A stretch of 64,000 bases of DNA, from NCBI GenBank assembly GCA_947495295.1, contig CANLYJ010000002.1, positions 62,001-126,000 of the forward strand. The letters are read 5' to 3'. Numbering within the stretch: the stretch's first letter is position 1; every line of letters starts with the position of its first letter. The DNA is from an uncultured Paracoccaceae bacterium (GTDB lineage: Bacteria > Pseudomonadota > Alphaproteobacteria > Rhodobacterales > Rhodobacteraceae). The notes under the pieces were generated by a model. That model saw nothing but the letters and a program-made list of their open reading frames with translations, ran no database searches and was not told the origin of the DNA. Of the stretch, positions 26,636 to 35,533 are shown in pieces. Made by a program: the position numbers and the translations under genes.

Positions 26636-28432
26636 ATGGAACTTCACTTCAAATCATGGGCTGAGTCGGCCCCGCGTTTGGTCGCTGTGGCTGCAGGGCG
26701 GGAACCGGCTGATCTGGTTATGCGTGGCGGGAAGCTGGTCAATGTCCAGACCCGCGAAATTCTTGATTGGCAGGTTGCCGTGGCTGACGGTCGCTTTGCT
26801 TTTATTGGCCCCGATGCGTCCCATTGTATTGGTCCTGATACCCGGGTGATCGAGGCTGATGGCCGCTATCTGATCCCCGGTCTGTGCGACGGCCATATGC
26901 ATATCGAAAGCGGCATGCTGACCCCTGCGGAATTCGCAGCCGCTGTCATCCCCCACGGCACCACGACCATGTTCACTGACCCGCATGAGATTGCCAATGT
27001 GCTGGGTCTTCATGGTGTGCGGATGATGCATGACGAGGCGCTGATGCAGCCCATCAACATCTATACGCAGATGCCGTCTTGTGCGCCCTCCGCCCCGGGG
27101 CTTGAGACGACAGGGTTTGAGATTTCGGCGGGGGATGTCGCCGAGGCGATGGGCTGGCCCGGCATTATTGGTCTGGGTGAGATGATGAATTTTCCCGGTG
27201 TGATCAATGGCGATCCCCAGATGCTGGCCGAGATGGCGGCAACCATGAATGCGGGCAAGACCGTGGGCGGGCACTACGCCAGCCCAGACAAAGGTATCCC
27301 GTTCAGCGCCTATGTCGCTGGCGGCGCGGCAGATGATCACGAAGGCACAGCAGAGGCGGATGCAATTGCGCGGGTGCGCAACGGGATGAAGTCGATGATG
27401 CGGCTTGGGTCGGCCTGGTACGATGTGGAAAGCCAGATTACGGCGGTGACGAAAAAGGGGCTCGACCCGCGTAACTTTATCCTCTGCACCGACGATTGCA
27501 TGGCCGGGACGTTGGTCAATGACGGGCATATGAACCGGGTGGTGCGCCATGCGATTGATTGCGGCTGTGATCCGTTGGTGGCCCTACAAATGGCGACGAT
27601 TAACACAGCCACCCATTTTGGGCTGGAGCGTGAATTGGGATCCATCGCGCCAGGGCGGCGGGCGGATGTGATCCTGACCTCTGACCTGACGACCTTGCCG
27701 ATTGAGCATGTGATCGCAAGGGGTCAGACGGTCGCGCAGGATGGTAAGATCAGCGTCGATTGCCCGCATTATGACTGGCCCACTGATGCGCGACAGACGG
27801 TGCGGATGGGCAAGCAGCTGACAGCCGATGATTTTGCGGTCACGGCACCCGACGGGGCCAATACGGTGAAGGCCAAGGTGATTGGGGTGGTCGAAAACCA
27901 GGCCCCGACCGAAGCGTTGACCGCCGAACTGCCAGTGATTGACGGGTTGGTCGAGGGGCAGGATGACACCTATCAGATTGCGCTTGTGGAACGGCACAGG
28001 GCAACCGGGGCCGTCACAAACGGCTTCGTTTCGGGCTTTGGGTATACTGGCAAGATGGCCATGGCCTCGACCGTGGCGCATGATAGCCACCATATGATCG
28101 TCGTCGGCACAGATCGCGCAATGATGGCCGCCGCTGCGAACCGGCTGGGCGAGGTCGGCGGCGGTGTGAGCGTCTGGAAAGACGGTCAGGAACTGGCGTT
28201 GGTGGAATTGCCCATCGCGGGCCTGATGTCGGACCGACCCGCAGCGGAGGTCGCGGCCAAGGCCGATGATATGGTCGCAGCCATGGCGGCCTGTGGATGC
28301 ACCCTGAACAATGCCTATATGCAGCATTCGCTGTTGGCGTTGGTTGTCATCCCATCATTACGGATATCTGATCTGGGATTGGTGGACGTGGACAAATTCG
28401 AACTGACAGAACTTTTTGAGGAAAACACATGA
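26636..28432 (+). CDS. ade: Adenine deaminase
   Basis: 598 residues, matching the Ade family (amidohydrolase). It converts adenine to hypoxanthine and ammonia. The metal-binding motif GLCDGHMHIESGM is near residues 82-94, with further metal ligands in GLGEMMNFPGV, HYASPDKG and the CTDD motif (ILCTDDCMAGTLVNDGH). The start is uncertain: the ATG at 26636 or the GTG at 26621, neither with a clear ribosome site. It overlaps the amn start (ATGA), so deaminase and nucleosidase form a two-step AMP-to-hypoxanthine pathway. Confidence 0.93.
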   Translation: MELHFKSWAESAPRLVAVAAGREPADLVMRGGKLVNVQTREILDWQVAVADGRFAFIGPDASHCIGPDTRVIEADGRYLIPGLCDGHMHIESGMLTPAEFAAAVIPHGTTTMFTDPHEIANVLGLHGVRMMHDEALMQPINIYTQMPSCAPSAPGLETTGFEISAGDVAEAMGWPGIIGLGEMMNFPGVINGDPQMLAEMAATMNAGKTVGGHYASPDKGIPFSAYVAGGAADDHEGTAEADAIARVRNGMKSMMRLGSAWYDVESQITAVTKKGLDPRNFILCTDDCMAGTLVNDGHMNRVVRHAIDCGCDPLVALQMATINTATHFGLERELGSIAPGRRADVILTSDLTTLPIEHVIARGQTVAQDGKISVDCPHYDWPTDARQTVRMGKQLTADDFAVTAPDGANTVKAKVIGVVENQAPTEALTAELPVIDGLVEGQDDTYQIALVERHRATGAVTNGFVSGFGYTGKMAMASTVAHDSHHMIVVGTDRAMMAAAANRLGEVGGGVSVWKDGQELALVELPIAGLMSDRPAAEVAAKADDMVAAMAACGCTLNNAYMQHSLLALVVIPSLRISDLGLVDVDKFELTELFEENT

Positions 28433-29910
28433 ACGTGGCGCATCAGGTGGCAATAAAAACCCCCGACATCCCCCAGCCCGAAGCGTTTGACGATCCGGCC
28501 ATGGCGGTTGATCGGCTGATCATGCTGTATCAAACTGCGGTCAGTTTCCTGTCGGACAATTTTGCGGCTGCACTCACCGACGGGCAACCGCTGAGCCGTG
28601 TGCGTGCGTTCTATCCCGAAATCCGGTTGACCACGACGACCTATGCCAAGACGGATACCCGCCTTTCCTTTGGGCACGTCGCTGAACCGGGGGTCTATGC
28701 CACGACTGTCACACGGCCAGACCTCTTTGCTGATTATCTGCGGCAGCAAATCGGATTGCTGATCGAAAGCCACGGGGTACCGGTGATCATTGGTGCGTCT
28801 GACACTGCCATGCCGGTCCATTTTGCGGCGGCCAATGACCCAAACCTGACCGTGCCGCAGGAAGGATCGATGGATTTCAACCTGCGCGACAATTTCGATG
28901 TGCCGGATCTGAGCACCACGCATGATGACATCGTGAATGGCGAAACGTTTACCTATCCCGATGGGGCGCGACCACTGGCCCCGTTTACGGCACAACGGGT
29001 CGATTACTCACTGGCCCGGCTGCAACACTATACTGCCACAGCGGCAGAGCATTTTCAGAACCATGTGCTGTTCACCAACTATCAGTTCTATGTCGAAGAG
29101 TTCGAGGCTTACGCCCGCGAGATGCTGGATGATCCCGAGAGCGGATACACCAGCTTTGTCAGCACCGGAAACATCGAGATCACTGAATCCGGCACACCGA
29201 TCCCGACACCGGCAAAACTGCCACAAATGCCGACCTATCACCTGAAAAGGGAAAACGGCGGTGGGATCACCTTGGTCAATATCGGGGTGGGACCATCAAA
29301 CGCCAAGACGGCAACAGACCATATTGCCGTCCTGCGCCCACATGCCTGGCTGATGGTCGGGCATTGTGCCGGTTTGCGTAATTCGCAGCGGTTGGGTGAT
29401 TTCGTGTTGGCGCATGCCTATCTGCGCGAGGATCACGTATTGGATGACGACCTGCCGGTTTGGATTCCGATCCCGGCACTGGCCGAAATCCAGATCGCGC
29501 TGGAAACCGCAGTGGCAGATGTGACCAAGCTGGAAGGGTATGAGCTGAAACGGATCATGCGGACAGGTACGGTGGCCACCATCGACAACCGCAACTGGGA
29601 ACTGCGTGAACATACCGGCCCAGTGCAGCGTTTGTCACAGTCGCGGGCGATTGCGCTGGACATGGAAAGTGCGACGATTGCGGCGAACGGATTCCGGTTT
29701 CGCGTGCCCTATGGCACCTTACTTTGCGTCAGCGACAAGCCACTTCATGGGGAGCTGAAATTGCCGGGAATGGCGTCGAATTTCTATAAAACGCAGGTGG
29801 CCGCGCATCTGATGATTGGTATAAGAGCCATGGAAAGACTGCGTGAAATGCCGCTGGAACGCATCCACAGCCGCAAATTACGTAGCTTTGAAGAGACAGC
29901 ATTCCTGTAA
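28429..29910 (+). CDS. amn: AMP nucleosidase
   Basis: 493 residues, the normal length for bacterial AMP nucleosidase. It splits AMP into adenine and ribose-5-phosphate and so lowers the adenylate pool. The C-terminal phosphorylase-like domain is visible with NIGVGPSNAKTATDHIAVLRPHAWLMVGHCAGL near residue 285 and the LDMESATIAANGFRFRVPYG motif near residue 412. The ATG overlaps the ade stop (ATGA): the product adenine is the substrate of the upstream enzyme. Confidence 0.94.
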   Translation: MNVAHQVAIKTPDIPQPEAFDDPAMAVDRLIMLYQTAVSFLSDNFAAALTDGQPLSRVRAFYPEIRLTTTTYAKTDTRLSFGHVAEPGVYATTVTRPDLFADYLRQQIGLLIESHGVPVIIGASDTAMPVHFAAANDPNLTVPQEGSMDFNLRDNFDVPDLSTTHDDIVNGETFTYPDGARPLAPFTAQRVDYSLARLQHYTATAAEHFQNHVLFTNYQFYVEEFEAYAREMLDDPESGYTSFVSTGNIEITESGTPIPTPAKLPQMPTYHLKRENGGGITLVNIGVGPSNAKTATDHIAVLRPHAWLMVGHCAGLRNSQRLGDFVLAHAYLREDHVLDDDLPVWIPIPALAEIQIALETAVADVTKLEGYELKRIMRTGTVATIDNRNWELREHTGPVQRLSQSRAIALDMESATIAANGFRFRVPYGTLLCVSDKPLHGELKLPGMASNFYKTQVAAHLMIGIRAMERLREMPLERIHSRKLRSFEETAFL

Positions 29911-30043
29911 TTCTGCAAAAAACAGCCGAAAACCCGTTATTTTCACTTGAAATGTGCCACTAATCATTGTGGTGTCCCACAACATACCGTTATATGAGCG
30001 GGTAAGAGGCCCAACTACTGGGCGAACGAGGGAGACCAGTAAA

Positions 30044-30334
30044 ATGGCGACAAAACCAATGACAAAAGCGCAGCTTGTTGCTGCACTGGCCGATGAAACA
30101 GGCATGGACAAGAAAGCTGCGGGTTCCGCACTGGATGCTGTGACAGGCATCATCACCAAGGAAGTATCCGGCGGTGGCGCCGTGACATTGCCTGGTGTTG
30201 GCAAGATCTATTGCCGCGAGCGCCCAGAGCGTATGGTCCGCAACCCTGCCACGGGTGAGCAGATCAAGAAGGAAGCTGACAAGGTTGTCAAAATGACAAT
30301 CGCCAAAGCGCTGAAAGACAGCGTCAACGGCTAA
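30044..30334 (+). CDS. hup: HU family DNA-binding protein
   Basis: 96 residues. The HU/IHF fold is visible: an N-terminal helix pair (MTKAQLVAALADETGMDKKAAGSALDAV), the VTLPGVGKI strand, and the RNPATGEQIK arm that enters the minor groove. It compacts DNA and aids other regulators. The start ATG follows GGGAGACCAGTAAA, and a terminator follows the stop. Confidence 0.93.
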   Translation: MATKPMTKAQLVAALADETGMDKKAAGSALDAVTGIITKEVSGGGAVTLPGVGKIYCRERPERMVRNPATGEQIKKEADKVVKMTIAKALKDSVNG

Positions 30335-30368
30335 GCCACCGGGCCTATGCCCAAGCGAATTTTGAGAA

Positions 30369-30395
30369 GGTCGCCCTGATGGGCGGCCTTTTTGC
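30369..30395 (+). terminator. Rho-independent terminator after the HU gene
   Basis: An 8-bp stem (GGTCGCCC / GGGCGGCC, loop TGAT, one G-T pair) followed by TTTTTGCG. It ends the HU transcript and separates it from the manC gene. Confidence 0.88.
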
Positions 30396-30531
30396 GTATT
30401 TCCTGATCAGTTTGGCATACGCGTGTGCTACGGCACTGCAGTGCAGTCAGTATGCGCTTTGCTGTTGATCTGTGACACGCGGCCATTCATCCTGTAAGAC
30501 AGCCAAAGATATAGATTCCCAAGGTTTTCCA

Positions 30532-31971
30532 ATGACCAATTCATCAGTAACACCCGTCATTTTATGTGGTGGTTCCGGCACGCGTTTATGGCCGCTGTCA
30601 CGCAAGAGTTATCCCAAGCAATTCGTAGAGCTGATGGGCGAAGAGACGCTGTTCCAAGCCTCTGCCCGGCGCATGTCAGGCAGTTCTGACATGCTGTCAT
30701 TCAATGCGCCCCTCGTGCTGACAAATTCTGATTTTCGATTTATCGTGACCGAGCAATTGCAGGCGATTGGCATTGATCCAGGTGCTATCCTGATTGAACC
30801 GGAGGGGCGCAATACCGCGCCAGCCATTCTGGCCGCCGCCCTTTACGTGCAGCAAAATGATCCCGATGCCATCATGCTGGTTGCCCCGTCCGATCATGTT
30901 GTCCCGGATCGTGACGCGTTCCATGCTGCTGTTGCGGCTGGTATGAGTCCTGTGATGGCTGGTGATCTGGTTACGTTTGGCATTGCCGCAACGCACCCTG
31001 AAACCGCCTATGGTTATCTGGAACTGGCCGAAAAACCACAGCCCGAAACGCCGATCAAGCTGTCGCGTTTTGTCGAAAAACCGGATGCATCGCGGGCGGC
31101 GCAGATGTTGGCCCAAGGCAATTACCTGTGGAATGCAGGCATTTTCCTATTCAAGGCCGCCGATATTATTGCGGCGTTCCAAAAACATGCAGCGTCGCTG
31201 TTGGACCCGGTGGGCGAAGCGCTGCGCACAGCCCAAACTGATCTGGGTTTCCTGCGACTGGGGCCAGAGGCCTGGGCGCAAGCCGATGATATCTCTATCG
31301 ATTATGCGGTCATGGAACGCGCTGATAACCTGTCGGTGGTCAGCTACGCTTCGGACTGGTCGGATCTTGGTGGTTGGGATGCCGTGTGGCGCGAAAGCGG
31401 GCCTGACGCGGATGGTGTCGTGACATCGGATGGGGCAACAGCAATTGACTGCCATGACAGTCTGCTGCGAGCCGAAGGCGACCGGATGGAAATTGTTGGC
31501 ATCGGTCTGGAAAACATCATGGCTGTAGCGATGAATGATGCGGTGCTGGTGGCGGACATGTCGCGCGCGCAGGATGTGAAACTGGCGGTTTCCGCGCTGA
31601 AAGAAAAACAGGCGGTGCAGGCCACGCAATTCCCCAAGGATCACCGGCCATGGGGCTGGTTTGAAAGCCTGGTTGTGGGCGACCGTTTTCAGGTCAAACG
31701 TATTCTGGTCCATCCGGGTGCCTCACTTAGCCTGCAGAGCCATTATCACCGGTCAGAGCATTGGATCGTTGTGGAAGGCACAGCAAAGGTGACCATTGAT
31801 GATGACGTGAAACTGGTCACCGAAAATCAGTCCGTTTACCTACCGCTGGGTTGTGTGCATCGGATGGAAAACCCGGGCAAAGTTCCGATGGTTTTGATTG
31901 AGGTGCAAACCGGTGCATATGTGGGCGAAGATGACATCGTGCGGTACGAAGACGTCTATGCACGCAGCTGA
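30532..31971 (+). CDS. manC: Mannose-1-phosphate guanylyltransferase / mannose-6-phosphate isomerase
   Basis: 479 residues. The N-terminal nucleotidyltransferase starts with VILCGGSGTRLWPLSRKSYPKQF; the C-terminal cupin has the isomerase-type motif RILVHPGASLSLQSHYHRSEHWIVVEG near residue 400. It makes GDP-mannose for exopolysaccharide. The ATG at 30532 follows AAGG; the longer frame from 30472 is not conserved. Phosphomannomutase for the same pathway is at 47926-49317, not adjacent, and a polysaccharide exporter follows this gene. Confidence 0.93.
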   Translation: MTNSSVTPVILCGGSGTRLWPLSRKSYPKQFVELMGEETLFQASARRMSGSSDMLSFNAPLVLTNSDFRFIVTEQLQAIGIDPGAILIEPEGRNTAPAILAAALYVQQNDPDAIMLVAPSDHVVPDRDAFHAAVAAGMSPVMAGDLVTFGIAATHPETAYGYLELAEKPQPETPIKLSRFVEKPDASRAAQMLAQGNYLWNAGIFLFKAADIIAAFQKHAASLLDPVGEALRTAQTDLGFLRLGPEAWAQADDISIDYAVMERADNLSVVSYASDWSDLGGWDAVWRESGPDADGVVTSDGATAIDCHDSLLRAEGDRMEIVGIGLENIMAVAMNDAVLVADMSRAQDVKLAVSALKEKQAVQATQFPKDHRPWGWFESLVVGDRFQVKRILVHPGASLSLQSHYHRSEHWIVVEGTAKVTIDDDVKLVTENQSVYLPLGCVHRMENPGKVPMVLIEVQTGAYVGEDDIVRYEDVYARS

Positions 31972-32181
31972 CAAGCGCTGCTTTGGCGTCCGAAGTCACT
32001 GCACCGCTGGGTTGTTTGTCGTGGTCTAAATGGCACAAAAACACGCATGAGAGCCCGTTAAACCGGCAAAATGCATGATTTTTCTTTCGAAAATGCGAAG
32101 GCTCCGGCATAGTTAATAAAAAAAGAGCAGTGGAAGTCTGACGAAATCTTGGGCTTCGCACAACGATTTTGAGGATTTGGT

Positions 32182-32784
32182 ATGAAACGTTTACTTTTCT
32201 TGGTTTGCGGTCTTTTCCTGACCGCATCAGCCGCCTTTGGACAGGGCAATTACCTTGTCCAGCCCGGTGACACATTACGGATCGAAGTACTGGAAGACGG
32301 CAACCTGAACCGGACGGTTCTGGTTACGCCTGATGGCCGCTTCGCCTTCCCTTTTGCTGGATCGCTGCGCGCATCCGGGCGTACGGTTGAACAGATCCGC
32401 CGTTCTGTCGTGGCCAGTATCAAGGGCAGCTTTGCCTCTGAGCCGACGGTTTTTGTTTCTGTCGCCGCGCTGGACCCGACCGAGGATGAAGAGGACGAAC
32501 CGCCCACAATCAATGTCTATTTTCTGGGTGAAGTGAACACCCCCGGTCTGGTTCTGGTTGAGCCGGGCACGACATTCCTGCAAGGCCTGTCGCAGGCTGG
32601 CGGTTTCACGAATTTTGCAGCAACGAAACGCGTGCAGCTACGCCGGACGGATCGCCGGACTGGCCAGCAATCCGTGACGACGATCAACTATCGCGCCTTG
32701 TCGGAAGGCGCGTCGCTAAGCCGATCAATCCGGTTGTATGATGGTGATGTCATCCTGATCCCTGAACGGCGTTTGTTTGAATAA
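32182..32784 (+). CDS. Polysaccharide export protein (Wza/OPX family)
   Basis: 200 residues with a signal peptide (MKRLLFLVCGLFLTASAAFG) and the OPX core: an N-terminal poly-export domain (NYLVQPGDTLRIEVLEDGNLNRTVLVTPDGRF) and an SLBB-type segment (VYFLGEVNTPGLVLVEPGTT, residues about 112-131). It lacks a lipobox, so it is probably a periplasmic or small OPX partner and not the lipidated channel. It lies next to an outer-membrane barrel gene, with which it likely works in exopolysaccharide secretion. Confidence 0.86.
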   Translation: MKRLLFLVCGLFLTASAAFGQGNYLVQPGDTLRIEVLEDGNLNRTVLVTPDGRFAFPFAGSLRASGRTVEQIRRSVVASIKGSFASEPTVFVSVAALDPTEDEEDEPPTINVYFLGEVNTPGLVLVEPGTTFLQGLSQAGGFTNFAATKRVQLRRTDRRTGQQSVTTINYRALSEGASLSRSIRLYDGDVILIPERRLFE

Positions 32785-32812
32785 TCGGTATGGCCGGAAG
32801 TCTGGGGGCCTT

Positions 32813-34192
32813 GTGATAACAGTTGGAAATAGCTTCGAAAAACGCGGTTTGGCGCGGGTTCTGCTTTTGTCATCCGTGTGCTTTTTATCCAGCGCAGCCA
32901 GTGTGTTGGCGCAAGAAGCCGGTGGGCTGAACGCGACTTTTGATGTGGGCCAACGGCTGGACTATCGCGAAGAAGAAGGGTTTGCCGCTGGCGATGTTTC
33001 CGAGTTCCGGTCGCTGACCACATTGGGGTTCGGGATCAGCAGCGAAACCCGCAACCAAAGCATTGCCTTTGACGTGTCATCGGGGCTTGCCATTACCTTG
33101 GGCGATGACAGCGAAACCACCTTTGAGGGGACGCAGGCCACGCTGGATTACACGCTGGACAATCGCGAAAATTTGCTGACCTTCAACACCCGCTACAGGC
33201 GTGATCAGGTGGATGATCTGGTCTTTGAAACGACCATGGTCGATGATGAGGTGGCCACTGGCGTGGGCCTGCGTGAAGTCACGACCGTCACCACCGGCCT
33301 GACCTTGGGACGTGAAAGCCGCGTTACGGGTGTTTTTGGCTACTCTTATGAAAACAGTGAATTTTCTGACGTTCTGGACCCATCATTGAATGACAGTGAT
33401 CGTCAGAATGCAGAGGCCCGGATCAGTTTTGGACTGACGCGCACGGCCACTGTTGATCTGTTTGGTGCATGGGGCGAGGTTGATGAACAGGGTGCGGGCG
33501 CGACTGATCGGGAAACCCGCCGTGCAGGCATCGGCCTGGAATATGAGATCAGCCCGATCACCACAGTGACCGGTGAGATCGCCTATAGCGAAGAGGAAAG
33601 CCGCGGTGACACCATCGACGAGACCGAAGGCTTTAACTACGCATTGTCAGTGGTGCGTGCCCGCCCGAACGGGGCGATTAATCTGAACTACACGCAGGCC
33701 GATACGTTGAACGGTGCCCGACGCCAGTTGACTGCCGGGCAGGAGCTTACCTTACGGCGCGGCACGCTGAACTACGCGCTGGGCGCGACGCGGACGGAAG
33801 GGTTTGACGCGCAATTGCTGGCCAACCTGACCTATAGCTACGAATTGGACCGCAATAGCACGACCGGCATTACCCTCAGCCAGATTGGCACGATAAACAG
33901 TGATGACGAAGAAGTCGTGAACACCCGGTTCGACCTGTCATATACCCGCGCGCTAAGCCGCGTTTCCGAGATCAACGCCGGTTTGGCGGTGGTGGATGAA
34001 AATGTGCTGGAAGACGGTGCAGCCGATCAGCGATCGATCCGGTTTGACGTCAATTATGGTTATGAGGTGGGCCGGGATTGGTTGCTGACCTCGGGCTATG
34101 AATATTCAACCGTGCGCGTGGATGGCGAGGATGATCGTGATCGCAGCACGGTTTATATCGGTCTTTCCAGAAGTTACGCCTACCGTCCTTAG
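32813..34192 (+). CDS. Outer-membrane beta-barrel protein, probably polysaccharide-secretion linked
   Basis: 459 residues from the GTG at 32813 (GGGGG 5-9 bp upstream). A TTG at 32777, overlapping the upstream gene, is the alternative. A signal peptide ends near SSAASVLAQ. The rest has alternating polar/hydrophobic strands with many Gly, Asp and Tyr residues and an aromatic C-terminus (YIGLSRSYAYRP), as in barrel proteins. It lies 28 bp after the OPX gene, so the same transcript. A role as a surface porin for the polysaccharide is inferred. Confidence 0.7.
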   Translation: MITVGNSFEKRGLARVLLLSSVCFLSSAASVLAQEAGGLNATFDVGQRLDYREEEGFAAGDVSEFRSLTTLGFGISSETRNQSIAFDVSSGLAITLGDDSETTFEGTQATLDYTLDNRENLLTFNTRYRRDQVDDLVFETTMVDDEVATGVGLREVTTVTTGLTLGRESRVTGVFGYSYENSEFSDVLDPSLNDSDRQNAEARISFGLTRTATVDLFGAWGEVDEQGAGATDRETRRAGIGLEYEISPITTVTGEIAYSEEESRGDTIDETEGFNYALSVVRARPNGAINLNYTQADTLNGARRQLTAGQELTLRRGTLNYALGATRTEGFDAQLLANLTYSYELDRNSTTGITLSQIGTINSDDEEVVNTRFDLSYTRALSRVSEINAGLAVVDENVLEDGAADQRSIRFDVNYGYEVGRDWLLTSGYEYSTVRVDGEDDRDRSTVYIGLSRSYAYRP

Positions 34193-34309
34193 CCGCTGGT
34201 TAACGCGGTATTGCCGTATCGTGCGCGGTGTCTGCCCTGCAGTCGCGTCGCAGAACCCGAATCATGTGTTAATGCAGGGGAATTGGGCCGAAATGCCCGG
34301 TCTGCAAAG

Positions 34310-34342
34310 CGTCGGCCAGACGTCGGCAAAGCGTCGGACCCC
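34310..34342 (+). repeat. Three 11-bp direct repeats, second array
   Basis: Units CGTCGGCCAGA, CGTCGGCAAAG and CGTCGGACCCC, same period and core as the array at 403-435. Copies two and three together share GTCGGCAAAGCGTCGGAC with the first array. A few bases before it, GCAAAG hints at a partial fourth unit. Confidence 0.75.
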
Positions 34343-34375
34343 TGAGCGCGAATTCTGCTGTTTAACGCATCGCGC

Positions 34376-34425
34376 GGTGGCGCGTTTCACTATGGCGTGC
34401 GGTGGCGCATTTGAATGTGGCGTGA
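34376..34425 (+). repeat. Tandem pair of 25-bp repeats
   Basis: Two adjacent 25-bp units, both starting GGTGGCGC and ending TGGCGTG plus one base, match at 20 of 25 positions. No function is evident; they lie about 43 bp before the dehydrogenase start and might affect its promoter. Confidence 0.6.
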
Positions 34426-34467
34426 GCGCGCGATAGGGTCGTCTGATCTGTTGAAGCCGGAGATGCC

Positions 34468-35529
34468 ATGCCAGCACCCAGTGTTATCCTTGATCCGCAT
34501 TGGCGCGGCATGGCCGAACTGTTCAGCGCCGCCGATCTGACCCGGTTGCATGACACATGTGACGTTGTATGGGGGCGGGATGCCCCGATCCCTGCGGATG
34601 TTCTTGCCGATGCCTTACCACAGGCCAAGGTCCTGATTGCCGCTGAACCCGTGGTCACCCGTGACACATTGGACGCTGCCCCGCATCTGCGTATGGTCAT
34701 CGAGGTGTCGGGTGCCTTTCCCGATAGTATTGATTACGCGGCCTGTGCCGCGCGCGGTGTTGAGGTGTTAAGCTGTGCGCCGGGTTTTCGTCAGGCTGTG
34801 GCCGAGATGGGCCTTGCCATGGCATTAACCGGCGGGCGTGGATTGATCGCGGAACATGAGCGGTTCCGCAAAGGCGCGGAGCATTGGCTGGAAGATCACG
34901 CCGAAACGGACTTTACCCTTTATGGTGCTGATATAGGCTTTGTCGGCTTTGGTCAGATTGCGCAGGAAATGACCCGTCTGCTGACCCCATTTGCGCCGGT
35001 GATCCGCGCCTATGACCCATGGTTGCCGGACCATGTGGCCGCCGAACATGGGGTTACGCTGACATCGTTGCAGACCGTTATGTCGCGTTCGCGTTGCGTG
35101 TTTGTGACGGCCATTCCAACGGCTGAAAACCTGCATCTGCTGGATGCTGCCGCATTTGCGCAGATGCCGCGTCATGCCTTGTTTGTATTGCTTAGCCGGG
35201 CGCATCTGGTCGATTTTGATGCCTTGCGTGATGCTGTGATGCGGGGCCATATCCGGGCTGCAATTGATGTGTTCCCGACCGAACCGGTGCCTGCCGATGA
35301 TCCGATCAGGACTGCGCCCGGTGCAATCCTGTCGCCGCATCGTGCCGCTGCCGTCAAGGATGGCCGTCAATTGATTGGGCGCATGATTGTCGATGACATC
35401 AGCGCATTTGTTTCGGGATCACCTGACCGCCGTCTGGCCGTCGCTGATCCGGAACGTATCGCCGTATTGGCAGGTGCGACGGACGCCGCGCAGGTGGCTG
35501 CGATGTCGAAATCCCGACAGCCCGGTTAA
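34468..35529 (+). CDS. D-2-hydroxyacid dehydrogenase family protein
   Basis: 353 residues with the NAD-binding motif DIGFVGFGQIAQEM near residue 153 and the catalytic Arg, Glu and His of the family in LLSRAHLVDFD, VFPTEPVPADD and ILSPHRAAA. It should reduce or oxidise a 2-oxo/2-hydroxy acid with NAD(H). The substrate is not clear; phosphoglycerate, glyoxylate or other 2-oxoacids are possible. A convergent outer-membrane gene ends 4 bp away. Confidence 0.85.
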   Translation: MPAPSVILDPHWRGMAELFSAADLTRLHDTCDVVWGRDAPIPADVLADALPQAKVLIAAEPVVTRDTLDAAPHLRMVIEVSGAFPDSIDYAACAARGVEVLSCAPGFRQAVAEMGLAMALTGGRGLIAEHERFRKGAEHWLEDHAETDFTLYGADIGFVGFGQIAQEMTRLLTPFAPVIRAYDPWLPDHVAAEHGVTLTSLQTVMSRSRCVFVTAIPTAENLHLLDAAAFAQMPRHALFVLLSRAHLVDFDALRDAVMRGHIRAAIDVFPTEPVPADDPIRTAPGAILSPHRAAAVKDGRQLIGRMIVDDISAFVSGSPDRRLAVADPERIAVLAGATDAAQVAAMSKSRQPG

Positions 35530-35533
35530 AGCT

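Larger units (their letters stand above)
34193..34467. other. Non-coding region with repeats before the hydroxyacid dehydrogenase
   Basis: This 275-bp gap has no credible ORF. It holds the second 11-bp direct-repeat array (34310-34342) and a tandem pair of 25-bp repeats (34376-34425). A promoter for the dehydrogenase is expected near its right end. Confidence 0.6.
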
